In this document: piece by piece, positions 6,937 through 14,501 of the stretch | Position numbering within the stretch: position 1 is the stretch's first letter | How the letters are laid out: each line of letters opens with the position of its first letter | From: Dactylosporangium sp. AC04546 | GTDB taxonomy: Bacteria > Actinomycetota > Actinomycetes > Mycobacteriales > Micromonosporaceae | Direction of reading: 5' to 3' | Length of the DNA stretch: 38,171 nucleotides | Assembly: GCF_022095675.1 (NCBI RefSeq) | Contig: NZ_JAHYSG010000113.1 | Span: 1 to 38,171 of the forward strand | Made by a program: the position numbers and the translations under genes | The notes under the pieces: model-generated | What the model was told of the DNA's origin: nothing | Database searches by the model: none | The model's input: the letters and a program-made list of their open reading frames with translations, nothing else

Positions 6937-7761
6937 CTACTTGAGGACTTGGCGCAGCTGGGCCGGGGGCGTCGAGCGCTTGCGCCACTCGCGTGGGTAG
7001 CCGACCGAGACCTCCTCGTGGCGCACGCCGTCGTACTCGGTGGTGCGGGGAATGTGCAGGTGGCCGTAGACGACCGCGGCGGCGCGGTACCGGACCGGCC
7101 ACTCCGCCGTCAGGGTCGTGCCGCACCAGAGCGCGAACTCGGGGTACCAGAGGACATCCGTCGGCTGGCGGACCAGCGGGAAGTGGTTGACCAGGACCGT
7201 CGGCAGCTCGTCCGCCGCGGCGCGCAGCCGTGGCTCGGTGAGAGCGACGCGGGCGCGGCACCAGTCGGCACGGCCGTCGAACGGGTCGGGGTGCAGCAGC
7301 GCCTCGTCGGTGCCGACGACGCCGGCGGCGTGCGCCTTGGCCAGTGCCTCCTCGGTGGACGCGGTGCCGGCGGGCCAGAACGAGTAGTCGTACAGCACGA
7401 AGAGCGGGGCGATGAGCACCGGTCCACCCGGGCCGTCCCAGCGTGGGTACGGGTCCTCGGGGGTGACGACGCCCAGCTCGCGGCAGCCGGCGACGAGCAG
7501 GTCGTAGCGCGCCTGGCCGCGCGCCTGCTCCGGGTCGTTCGGCATCGTCCACAGCTCGTGGTTGCCCGGCACCCAGATGACCTTGGCAAACCGGTCGCGC
7601 AGGGTCGTCAACGCCCACATGATGTCGGCGTAGCGCTCCGCGACGTCGCCGGCGACGATCAGCCAGTCGTCGTCGTGGGTGGGGTGCATGGCCTCGACGA
7701 GGGCCCGGTTCTCCTCGTATCCGACATGCAGGTCACTGATCGCCAACAGCCGCCCCGTCAC
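6937..7761 (-). CDS. Calcineurin-like metallophosphoesterase
   Basis: This protein has 274 residues counted from GTG 7761 (VTGRLLAISDLHVG). All metallophosphoesterase metal-ligand blocks are present in order: SDLH, VAGDVAE, PGNHELW, VNHFPL and YGHLHIPRT. It should be a binuclear-metal phosphodiesterase or phosphatase; the substrate is unknown. The start is supported by the leaderless promoter TACGCT seven bases upstream (plus-strand 7769-7774). Codons further upstream would lie beyond that promoter. It diverges from the coiled-coil gene with only 46 bp between the starts, so the two promoters interlock. Confidence 0.87.
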   Translation of the reverse strand: MTGRLLAISDLHVGYEENRALVEAMHPTHDDDWLIVAGDVAERYADIMWALTTLRDRFAKVIWVPGNHELWTMPNDPEQARGQARYDLLVAGCRELGVVTPEDPYPRWDGPGGPVLIAPLFVLYDYSFWPAGTASTEEALAKAHAAGVVGTDEALLHPDPFDGRADWCRARVALTEPRLRAAADELPTVLVNHFPLVRQPTDVLWYPEFALWCGTTLTAEWPVRYRAAAVVYGHLHIPRTTEYDGVRHEEVSVGYPREWRKRSTPPAQLRQVLK

Positions 7762-7807
7762 GCCCCAGAGCGTACTGGCGGTTGCGCGCGGATGGTGCAA
7801 TTGCGCG

Positions 7808-8743
7808 GTGACCATCGAGGACCGCCTGGCCGCCGCCACCACTGCCCTGCACGAGCAGCTGTTGACCGGGCGGCTGGTCGCGCAGCTCAAGGCCCGGATG
7901 GACGCCGCCGCCGACGAGCTCGCGGTGCTGCGCAACCGGCTCGACGACGAGCAGGCCGACGTCGACAAGCTGGAGAAGCCGTCCCTGTCGCGGTTCCTGG
8001 CGTCGCTGCGCGGTCAGCAGGGCGACGTCGACAAGGAGCGCGCTGAGGCCGAGGCGGCGCGGCTGGCGGTGGCCGACGCGAAGGCCCGCTTCGACACGCT
8101 GCGCACCGAGCACCTCGCCGCCCGGGACAGGCTGGCGAAGATGGCCAACGCACCGGCCGAGCACGCGGCCGCGCTGGAGGAGAAGGAGCGATACCTTGCC
8201 GAGTCCGGCGACCCCCGCGGTGCCGAGCTGGCGGCCAACGGCGAGCTGCGCGGCCGGATCACCGGCGAGCTGACCGAGATCCGCCAGGCCTTGGGTGCCG
8301 CCGACAACGTCCACCTGTACCTCTCCGAGGTCCGCGAGCGGATCACCAAGGCCACACTGTGGTCAGGCATGGACGTGCTCAGCCCCGGCCTGAGCGGGCG
8401 CAGCGAGATGCTGGAGGCGGTCGACAAGGTCCACGAGGGCAGCATCTACGCCGGCGAATGGCTGGCCACGTTGAAGAACGAGCTGGCCGACATCGGCGAG
8501 GAGATGCCCGAGCTGCCGGCCATGGACATCCTGCTGCCGAAGTGGTGGCAGGAGTGGACTGTGTACGTCAACGGCCTGCCGGTGTACGACAACGTCTTCC
8601 CGCGAGTCCTCAAGGCCGGCAACAACACCGGCGAGGCGATCGCCATCATCGACGCCCTCCGCAAGCGCCTCGAGTCGCGCGAGACGTCGGTGGCGGCGCG
8701 CCTGGCTCAGGCCGAGCGGGAGCGCGCCGCCCTGCACGCCTAG
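7808..8743 (+). CDS. Coiled-coil protein of unknown function
   Basis: This protein has 311 residues counted from GTG 7808. Residues about 1-130 are a heptad-rich, charged helix (coiled coil: QLKARMDAAADELAVLRNRL, then VDKERAEAEAARLAVADAKA). A globular C-terminal part contains the distinctive PKWWQEWTVYVNGLPVYDN. There is no signal peptide or membrane segment. I do not recognise the family. Upstream in-frame codons overlap the divergent metallophosphoesterase start region, which favours GTG 7808. Its TAG stop overlaps the stop of the convergent aldo/keto reductase in one CTAG, so no terminator separates them. Confidence 0.7.
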   Translation: MTIEDRLAAATTALHEQLLTGRLVAQLKARMDAAADELAVLRNRLDDEQADVDKLEKPSLSRFLASLRGQQGDVDKERAEAEAARLAVADAKARFDTLRTEHLAARDRLAKMANAPAEHAAALEEKERYLAESGDPRGAELAANGELRGRITGELTEIRQALGAADNVHLYLSEVRERITKATLWSGMDVLSPGLSGRSEMLEAVDKVHEGSIYAGEWLATLKNELADIGEEMPELPAMDILLPKWWQEWTVYVNGLPVYDNVFPRVLKAGNNTGEAIAIIDALRKRLESRETSVAARLAQAERERAALHA

Positions 8744-9732
8744 GCGCGGCCCAGCAGCCGCTCGATCTCGGTCAGCTCCTTCTCCGGCAGCGGGCCGTGC
8801 TCGAGCGCGCCGGCGTTCTCCTCGACCTGGGCGACCGTGCGGCAGCCCGGGATCGGGATCGTGCGGGAGTTGTACGCCCACAGCCAGGCGAGCGCGCCCT
8901 GGGCCAGCGTCCGTCCGCCCGACGTCAGCAGCTCACGGATCGCCGCGATCCGGTCGAGGAACTCCGCGGTCGGCCGGCCGTCGGTGAAGTACGTCATCCA
9001 CTCCGGGCTCAGTCCGCGCACATCGTCGAGCGGGAGCTTGGAGTCGGCGGCGTACTTGCCGCTCAGCAGGCCCATGGCGAGCGGCCCGCGGATGATCACG
9101 CCGAGGTCGAAGCGGTCCGCGACGGGCAGGACGGCGAAGGAGCCCCGCAGCACCGACAGGTCGGCCTGGATCGCGGTGCAGTGCTGGCCGGCCTGCGCGA
9201 AGGCCTCGGCGCGCTCCGGGAAGTCGGTGCTCCAGCCGTACGCGCGGACGAGGCCCTGCTCGACGAGCTCTTCGAGCACCGGCACGAGGTCGAGCGCCTG
9301 CGGGATCGGCAGGCTGTTGATGTGCAGCTGGTAGAGGTCGATGTAGTCGGTGCCGAGCCGGCGCAGTGACTCGCGCACGGCGTGGCGCAGGCCGGCCGGG
9401 GTCCCGTCGTCGGGCCCGGTCTGGCGCGTCTGCTCGTCGAAGGTACCGCCGAACTTGGTCGCGATGACCGCCTCGTCCCGGCGACCGGCGAGCGCCTCCG
9501 ACAGGACCAGCTCGCTGTGCCCCGCGCCGTAGACGTTGGCCGTGTCGAAGAAGTTCACGCCCAGGTCAAGGGCGCGGCGGATGGCCCGGATCGACTCGCG
9601 GTCGTCGACCTCGCCCCAGCCGAGCGGTTGCTCGCCGGCCCAGAACGGCCCCCCGATGGCCCAGCAGCCGATCCCGAGCGCGCTGACCTCGATCCCACTC
9701 CGCCCAAGCGTCCGCTTGTAGTCGCTGTTCAT
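8740..9732 (-). CDS. Aldo/keto reductase
   Basis: This 330-residue NADPH-dependent oxidoreductase has a TIM-barrel fold. The catalytic set is visible: Asp and Tyr in FFDTANVYGAGHSE, Lys in VIATKFGG, and a YIDLYQLH strand. GCRTVAQVEEN near the C-terminus matches the cofactor phosphate-binding region. The best start is ATG 9732 (MNSDYKRTLG). An in-frame ATG at 9771 lies inside the -35 box of a MerR-type promoter at 9741-9771 and cannot be on that transcript. The promoter suggests induction by a stress-sensing MerR-family activator, whose gene is not in this window. The physiological substrate is unknown. Confidence 0.9.
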   Translation of the reverse strand: MNSDYKRTLGRSGIEVSALGIGCWAIGGPFWAGEQPLGWGEVDDRESIRAIRRALDLGVNFFDTANVYGAGHSELVLSEALAGRRDEAVIATKFGGTFDEQTRQTGPDDGTPAGLRHAVRESLRRLGTDYIDLYQLHINSLPIPQALDLVPVLEELVEQGLVRAYGWSTDFPERAEAFAQAGQHCTAIQADLSVLRGSFAVLPVADRFDLGVIIRGPLAMGLLSGKYAADSKLPLDDVRGLSPEWMTYFTDGRPTAEFLDRIAAIRELLTSGGRTLAQGALAWLWAYNSRTIPIPGCRTVAQVEENAGALEHGPLPEKELTEIERLLGRA

Positions 9733-9740
9733 GAATGCAG

Positions 9741-9771
9741 ACCCTGCCACCTGGAGCGCGCTCCAGGTCAA
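9741..9771 (-). promoter_or_regulatory. MerR-type promoter/operator of the aldo/keto reductase
   Basis: On the minus strand, TTGACC (-35; 9766-9771) and CAGGGT (-10; 9741-9746) are 19 bp apart. This over-long spacing is the hallmark of MerR-activated promoters. A perfect 20-bp palindrome at 9749-9768 (half-site ACCTGGAGCG) fills the spacer and overlaps the -35, as in MerR operators. The ATG follows the -10 by eight bases (leaderless). Confidence 0.7.
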
Positions 9772-10544
9772 CCCGAAGCCGAGAGGAGGTCATAGGTCAG
9801 CCGGGCCACCAGCCCGAGCACGACGACGAGCAGCACCCCGCGGACGAACCCGGTTCCGCGCTTGAGCGCCATCCGAGCCCCGATCGAGGCCCCGAGGATG
9901 TTGAAAACGGCCATCCCGGCCCCGGCCGCCCACCAGACATGCCCGCCCGAGGCGAACACCGCGAGCGCCCCGAGGTTCGTCCCCACATTGACGAGCTTCG
10001 CCATCGCTGACGCCCGGATGAAGTCGGCGCCGACGATGGTGGTCAATCCCAGGATGAGGAACGTCCCCGTCCCCGGCCCGACGAGCCCGTCGTAGAGCGC
10101 GACGACGCCTCCGGCGACGGCCACCGCCAGCACGATCCGCTTCGGTGTCGCGAACTCGGGCCGCGGTACCGCGCCCAATTGGGGTTTGAAGGTCACGAAG
10201 ATCGCCACGAACACGAGCACGGCGAGGATGACCGGCTTGAACGCCGAGGCGGGCACCGACGCCGCCAGGATCGCCCCGCCCCCGGCGAAGAGGAACGCGA
10301 GCGGCACGGCCGGCCCGGCGACCCGCCAGTCGATCTCGACCCGCCGCGCGTACGTGTAGGCGGCGGTGGAGGTCCCGGCAACGGCCGCGAGCTTGTTGGT
10401 CCCGAGCGCGGTGGCGACGGGAATCCCGGGGCTGGCGAGCAGGATGGCGGGCAGCAACAGCAGCCCGCCACCCCCGACGACAGCATCCACCCACCCGGCG
10501 GCCAGCGCCGCCACCAGCAGCCCGGCCAGTTCCCCTGCACCCAC
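9768..10544 (-). CDS. TauE/SafE-family membrane permease (sulfite-exporter type)
   Basis: This 258-residue protein is almost entirely hydrophobic, with about eight predicted membrane segments in two homologous halves. Family signatures are AAGWVDAVVGGGGLLLLPAI near the N-terminus, ATALGTNKLAAVAGTSTAAY, and YDGLVGPGTGTFL in the second half. Such proteins move sulfite, sulfonates or other small anions; the substrate here is unknown. GTG 10544 is chosen because CAGAGT lies eight bases upstream and the family begins here; an open frame extends far upstream but lacks homology. Its TGA stop (9768-9770) lies within the promoter of the following aldo/keto reductase gene. Confidence 0.88.
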   Translation of the reverse strand: MGAGELAGLLVAALAAGWVDAVVGGGGLLLLPAILLASPGIPVATALGTNKLAAVAGTSTAAYTYARRVEIDWRVAGPAVPLAFLFAGGGAILAASVPASAFKPVILAVLVFVAIFVTFKPQLGAVPRPEFATPKRIVLAVAVAGGVVALYDGLVGPGTGTFLILGLTTIVGADFIRASAMAKLVNVGTNLGALAVFASGGHVWWAAGAGMAVFNILGASIGARMALKRGTGFVRGVLLVVVLGLVARLTYDLLSASG

Positions 10545-10736
10545 GCCGAGGCACTCTGCCCGACCGGCTCGAAATGGGCAGTAACCGCCGTCACCCGAGC
10601 GGCCCCTTACCGCGTCACCCACCAGATGGCGCTCGCGGGAAGGGGCTCCGCGCGGCGGCGGGCCTGTTGTCACGGGAAAAACTGTCATACCCCCCCGACT
10701 AGCCTGAGCCCAAGAATCGAGACGGAGGCCAGGACG

Positions 10737-10910
10737 ATGGAAAGCCAAACTTTGCCGGCAGTGGAGCCACGGGTCAGCCGACGGAGCTGGTGGCCTGGCC
10801 AGCGAAGCGCCCCGCCTGGAGCAGGCGAAGCCCGCGCGGGGGACCCACAGTCTCCCAAGCGAGGCCGCCACAGGCGGCCGAGCAGGGTGACCCTGAGACT
10901 GTGGAGTTGA
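10737..10910 (+). CDS. Possible small basic hypothetical protein
   Basis: This 57-codon frame starts with ATG 10737 behind a good ribosome-binding site (GGAGGCCAGGACG) and a possible -10 (TAGCCT). The product would be Arg/Pro-rich without a recognisable domain. Its last codons overlap the tRNA-derived repeat at 10901-10919, and a 10-bp inverted repeat (10845-10854 with 10895-10904) lies inside it, so it may be a remnant or non-coding. Low confidence. Confidence 0.25.
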   Translation: MESQTLPAVEPRVSRRSWWPGQRSAPPGAGEARAGDPQSPKRGRHRRPSRVTLRLWS

Positions 10911-10919
10911 GGGGACTCG
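10901..10919 (-). repeat. Copy of the tRNA-Ala 3' end (possible att site)
   Basis: These 19 bp (GTGGAGTTGAGGGGACTCG on plus) are identical to 14362-14380, the last 18 nt of the tRNA-Ala(CGC) gene plus one base, in the same orientation. The copy lies 3.46 kb beyond the tRNA 3' end, where an integrated element would leave its distal attachment site. No integrase is found between the copies. Confidence 0.5.
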
Positions 10920-11025
10920 GATCACGCCGGCGCCATAGTCCGCCGGCACCAGCTCGGTCGAGCGGTGCCAGGGACGCGATCGGGTGACAGTCCGTGTGGC
11001 TGCTGGCTGACACGCTGTTGGCGCT

Positions 11026-11381
11026 ATGTCCGACCGCCTCACCACCATCCGCACCCGGCCCGTCCGGCTGGCGTATCGGCCCGCCGTAGCCTTGCTCACC
11101 GCGCCGGCCCAGCCGGTCAAGCTCAACCTCGCCGCCACCGGCGGCCTGTTCGTCCAGCCTGCCCTGAGCGAACAGGCCGACGCCCGTCCGGCCGGACCGG
11201 CCACGACTCCACCCAGATCCTCGCTGTGGTCACCCTGACCGTCCGGCAGGCGGACCTCGGCTATCTGCCACATCGAGCAGCCGCCGGCCCCGCCAGAGGG
11301 CCCGTTCACCGGCTCCCGATCTTCAGCGCTCCGCCGCAGCTCTGCGCCGTCGTAGCCGACGGCCTGCGGATGGTCGCGTGA
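11026..11381 (+). pseudogene. Unrecognised, possibly frameshifted small gene
   Basis: An ATG at 11026 opens a 70-codon frame (MSDRLTTIRTRPVRLAYRPA) ending at 11238. Protein-like sequence then continues in another frame (STQILAVVTLTVRQADLGYL) to a stop at 11381. Switching frames near 11200 would give one product of about 117 residues. There is no clear ribosome-binding site and no family is recognised. It may be a decayed gene within the tRNA-bounded segment, or chance. Confidence 0.25.
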
Positions 11382-11391
11382 GCCGCTCCCG

Positions 11392-11415
11392 GTTCAGCGG
11401 GTCCGGCGCGGGTAG
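11392..11415 (+). promoter_or_regulatory. Stress-sigma (SigB/SigF-like) promoter candidate
   Basis: GTTCAG (11392-11397), a 12-bp spacer and GGGTAG (11410-11415) resemble the GTTT / GGGTA boxes of SigB/SigF-type stress sigma factors. The start codon of the small antitoxin-like gene is 36 bp downstream. Confidence 0.4.
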
Positions 11416-11450
11416 GTAATCAACTCCCTGACGACGAGAGGAGTCCGGCC

Positions 11451-11633
11451 GTGAGCAAGCTCGTAGACAAGGCCAAGGAACTCTTGGGCAAGCACGACGA
11501 CAAGGTGGACCAGGGGCTGGACAAGGCCGCTGAGCAGGCTGACCGGCGCACGGGCCAGCAGTACACCGACAAGATCGAAAAGGGCAGCCAGGTGGCGAAG
11601 GAGCACACCGGGGAGGGCGACACGACCAGGTAG
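11451..11633 (+). CDS. MT0933-like antitoxin-family protein (orphan)
   Basis: This 60-residue, highly charged helical protein (SKLVDKAKELLGKHDDKVDQ, then GLDKAAEQADRRTGQQY) matches the pattern of the MT0933/Rv0909 antitoxin family. The GTG start is preceded by GAGAGGAG. In Mycobacterium tuberculosis the family member is followed by an SRPBCC-type toxin gene. Here the next gene is a glutamine-synthetase-like enzyme, so no toxin partner is adjacent. A possible stress-sigma promoter at 11392-11415 suggests a general stress role like that of CsbD-type small proteins, which it also resembles in composition. Confidence 0.65.
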   Translation: MSKLVDKAKELLGKHDDKVDQGLDKAAEQADRRTGQQYTDKIEKGSQVAKEHTGEGDTTR

Positions 11634-11691
11634 GCAGCGTTCATCTGGTGCAGTGGACCTGGTGGCGCCCGCTTCCGGGAAGGACGCGCCG

Positions 11692-13029
11692 ATGGATGAC
11701 GCCGCACGGGCCGACCGGATCGCCGCCGATCTGGCGGCCCGCGACGTCCACGCGGTCGCCCTCACCTGGGTCGACAACGCCGGCGTCACCCGCGTGAAGG
11801 CGGTGCCGGTCCGCCGGCTCGCCCACGCGGCCGCCTGGGGTGTCGGCATGTCACCGGTCTTCGACGTGTTCCTCGTCGACGACTCGGCCACCACCAGTGA
11901 ACACGTCGGCGGGCCGGCCGGGGACCTGCGGCTGTTCCCCGACCTGGACCGCGTCACTGTCCTGGTCGCGCAGCCCGGCTGGGCCTGGGCGCCGGCCGAC
12001 CGGCGCACCCAGGACGGCGAGCCGTGGCCGTGCTGCCAGCGGACGCTGGCCCGCACGGCCGCCGCCCGCGCCGCCGCGCTCGGCCTCGAGCTGCGGATGG
12101 CGTTCGAGGTGGAGTGGTACCTCGCCACCTCGGGCGGCGGCCCGGCCGCGACCGGCCCCGCCTACGGGATGACCCGTGTCGTCGAGGTGTCGGCCTACCT
12201 CGACGAGCTGTTCCAGGCCCTCGACGCGCAGGACGTGCCCGTCGACCAGATCCACCCGGAGTACTCGCCGGGCCAGTTCGAGGTGTCCGTCGCCGCCGCC
12301 GACCCGGTGCTCGCCGCCGACCGGATGGTGCTGGTCCGCCAGACCGTCCGGGCCGTGTCCCAGCGGCACGGCCTGCGGGTTTCGTTCGCCCCGGTCGTCA
12401 GCGCCGGCCAGGTCGGCAACGGCGACCATCTGCACGTCTCGGCCCGCCGTGACGGGCGGGCGCTGTTCAGCGGCGGCGACGGGCCGTACGGGCTGCGGCC
12501 GGAAGGCGAGGCCGCCATGGCCGGGCTCCTGCGGCGGCTGCCGGCGCTCGCCGCGATCGCCGCCCCCGGCGTCGCCAGCCGGCTGCGGCTGGAGCCGCAG
12601 CGCTGGGCCGCGCCGTACCGCTGCTGGGGCCACGAGAACCGGGAGGCCGCCCTGCGGCTGGTCACCGGCAGCCCCGGCGAACGCGACCGGGCCGCCAACG
12701 TCGAGGTCAAGTGCTGCGACGGCGCCGCCAACCCGTACCTCGTCGCCGCCGCCGTGACCGAGATCGTCGCCGCCTCCTGCGGGCAGGACCTGCGCCTGCC
12801 GGCCGAGGTGCCGGGCGACCCGGCGCTGCTGCCGGAGGACCGCCGCCCCGAACGGCTGCCGGAGACGGCCGCCGCCGCCGTCGCCGCGCTGCGCGCCGAC
12901 GACCTGCTGGCCGGCCTGCTCGGCCCGCCGCTGCTGGAGGCGTTCTGCGCGGTCCGGCTCGCCGAGGCCGACCGGTTCGCCGGCGCAACCCCGGAGGAGA
13001 TCGTCGAGGCGACCCGATGGAGGTACTGA
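11692..13029 (+). CDS. Glutamine-synthetase-family ligase (FluG C-terminal type)
   Basis: This 445-residue GSI-like enzyme should ligate glutamate (or a similar acid) to an amine using ATP. The active-site blocks are intact: beta-grasp WVDNAGVTRVKAVP, metal ligands in FEVEWYL and PEYSPGQFEVS, NGDHLHVS, and LEPQRWAAPYRCWGHENREA for ATP/Arg contacts. The last block is NVEVKCCDGAANPYL, with Glu in the usual metal position. There is no adenylylation-type C-terminus. The start is ATG 11692, after GGGAAGGA; a GTG at 11653 lacks a site. Its 3' end overlaps the amidohydrolase start by 13 nt. The pair matches the two halves of fungal FluG/plant nodulin-type fusions, which suggests gamma-glutamylation of an amine coupled to hydrolysis. 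Confidence 0.85.
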   Translation: MDDAARADRIAADLAARDVHAVALTWVDNAGVTRVKAVPVRRLAHAAAWGVGMSPVFDVFLVDDSATTSEHVGGPAGDLRLFPDLDRVTVLVAQPGWAWAPADRRTQDGEPWPCCQRTLARTAAARAAALGLELRMAFEVEWYLATSGGGPAATGPAYGMTRVVEVSAYLDELFQALDAQDVPVDQIHPEYSPGQFEVSVAAADPVLAADRMVLVRQTVRAVSQRHGLRVSFAPVVSAGQVGNGDHLHVSARRDGRALFSGGDGPYGLRPEGEAAMAGLLRRLPALAAIAAPGVASRLRLEPQRWAAPYRCWGHENREAALRLVTGSPGERDRAANVEVKCCDGAANPYLVAAAVTEIVAASCGQDLRLPAEVPGDPALLPEDRRPERLPETAAAAVAALRADDLLAGLLGPPLLEAFCAVRLAEADRFAGATPEEIVEATRWRY

Positions 13030-14105
13030 TCGACGGGCACTGCCACCGGGTGCTGGCCCGCGACCTCGACCGCGCCGCGTTCGAGACCGCCTGCACCGAG
13101 GCCGACCTGCCACCCCCGCCGGGTGTGTCCTACCTCGACAGCCGGGTCGGTCTCGCGGTGCGCCGCTGGTGCGCCCCCGCCCTCGGCCTGCCGGCCCACG
13201 CGTCCGCCGACGACTACCTGGCCCGCCGCGCCGAGCTCGGCTGGCGGGCCGCGACCGAGGCCCTGCTGCGCGCCGCCGGCCTCGCCGAGCTGCTCGTCGA
13301 CACGGGCCTCGACGACCCGGCCCTGCTCGGTGACGCCGGCCTGGCCGCGGCCTCCGGCGCCCGCGTCCGCGAGGTCGTCCGCCTCGAACGCGTCGCCGAG
13401 ACCCTGCCCGCCGACACCGGCGCCGCAGGGTTCGCCGCCGCCTTCGCCGCCACCCTTGCCGGCCGGGTCCGCACCGCCGCCGCCGTGAAGTCCGTCGCCG
13501 CCTACCGCCACGGCCTCAACGTCCCCGCGGAGCCGCCCAGGCCGCGTGCCGTCCAGCGGGCCGCCGAGGCCTGGCTGCGCGCCGGCCGCGGCCGGATCAC
13601 CGACCCGGTCCTGCTCGGCCACGTGCTGTGGACCGGCGTCGGCACCGGCCTGCCGCTGCAGCTGCACACCGGCTTCGGCGACCGCGACCTCGCGCTGCGC
13701 CGCGCCGACCCGGCCCTCGCCCAGCCGTTCCTCGCCGCGCTCAGCGCGCGGGCGGCGCCGGTCGTCTTACTCCACTGCTACCCGTACCACCGCAACGCCG
13801 GCTGGCTCGCCCAGGTCTACCCGCATGTGTACGTCGACGTCGGCCTCACCGTCACCCACGCCGGCGACGCGGTCCTGCCCGAGTTCTTCGAGCTGGCGCC
13901 GTTCGGCAAGCTGCTGTTCTCCACCGACGCCTACCTGCTGCCCGAGCTGTACCTCGTGGGCGCCGCAAGGTTCCGCCACGCCCTACGCCGCCTACTGGAC
14001 ACCTGGCGCGCCGATGACAGCGTGACCACCGCCGACGCCGAGCGAATCACCACACTGATAGGCGCCGACAACGCCCGCCGCCTATACGGAAAAACCGACG
14101 AATAG
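13017..14105 (+). CDS. Amidohydrolase-2 family metal hydrolase (FluG N-terminal type)
   Basis: This 362-residue TIM-barrel hydrolase has metal-ligand motifs in the expected order: DGHCHRVL (HxH) near the N-terminus, PLQLHTGFGDRD, LLHCYPYHRNAGWLAQVYPHV, and LLFSTDAYLLPELY (Asp). This is the pattern of the N-terminal domain of FluG-like proteins. It starts inside the preceding ligase gene (13-nt overlap), so the two are co-translated. The likely job is hydrolysis or decarboxylation of a small amide or acid, acting with the ligase on one catabolic substrate such as a polyamine or aromatic amine derivative; the substrate is unknown. Confidence 0.83.
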   Translation: MEVLIDGHCHRVLARDLDRAAFETACTEADLPPPPGVSYLDSRVGLAVRRWCAPALGLPAHASADDYLARRAELGWRAATEALLRAAGLAELLVDTGLDDPALLGDAGLAAASGARVREVVRLERVAETLPADTGAAGFAAAFAATLAGRVRTAAAVKSVAAYRHGLNVPAEPPRPRAVQRAAEAWLRAGRGRITDPVLLGHVLWTGVGTGLPLQLHTGFGDRDLALRRADPALAQPFLAALSARAAPVVLLHCYPYHRNAGWLAQVYPHVYVDVGLTVTHAGDAVLPEFFELAPFGKLLFSTDAYLLPELYLVGAARFRHALRRLLDTWRADDSVTTADAERITTLIGADNARRLYGKTDE

Positions 14106-14362
14106 TGGTGTAGACCTGGGCGGTAAAAGATCGACGGCCATACGCGTGTGGCCAAAGGCGGCACCCGCAGACGGCGCCCGCAGGAACCCGACCACCGCAG
14201 GAACCCGACCACCGCAGGAACCCGACCACCGCAACCACCGGCAGGGGGGGTGTGGGTGGCGAAGCCCCCACGGGGGAGCAAGGCGAAGCCTTGCGCGAAG
14301 AATGCGGAGCCACAACGGCAAATCGGCGCAGCCCGATGAGCAGGCTACGCCGATTGGCGGAG
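14106..14362. other. Intergenic segment with palindrome and 17-bp tandem repeat
   Basis: No gene is seen. The segment holds a near-perfect 18-bp palindrome at 14136-14153 (GGCCATACGCGTGTGGCC). It also holds three perfect 17-bp tandem units (14179-14229, unit CGCAGGAACCCGACCAC) plus a partial fourth. The GGAGCAAGGCGAAGCC stretch near 14274 resembles GGAGCAGGCGAAGCC near 10819, beside the tRNA-derived repeat. Confidence 0.6.
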
Positions 14363-14436
14363 TGGAGTTGAGGGGACTCGAACCCCTGACCCCCTCGATG
14401 CGAACGAGGTGCGCTACCAGACTGCGCCACAACCCC
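14363..14436 (-). tRNA. tRNA-Ala (anticodon CGC)
   Basis: This 74-nt cloverleaf has acceptor GGGGTTG paired with CAACTCC, D stem GCGC/GCGC, anticodon stem CCTCG/CGAGG with loop TTCGCAT (anticodon CGC), and T stem AGGGG/CCCCT with loop TTCGAGT. The discriminator base is A and CCA is not encoded. It reads alanine GCG codons. Its last 18 nt are repeated at 10901-10918. Confidence 0.95.
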
Positions 14437-14438
14437 AG

Positions 14439-14460
14439 CCGGTCTGCCGAAGCGGACCGG
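14439..14460. terminator. Hairpin between sepX/glpR and tRNA-Ala
   Basis: CCGGTC (14439-14444) pairs with GACCGG (14455-14460) around 10 nt. It lies downstream of the sepX/glpR stop and just before the tRNA 5' end, so it could end the upstream transcript or mark tRNA processing. There is no T-run. Confidence 0.4.
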
Positions 14461-14501
14461 CGCTAAGAGTAACAGGTCGCCCTGGGGCCCCGCGAATCAG
14501 A

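Noticed and set aside
10737..14380. Complete integrated genomic island
   Set aside because: Only a 19-bp repeat supports it; no integrase, excisionase, transfer or phage gene is present. It is kept only as a possible remnant.
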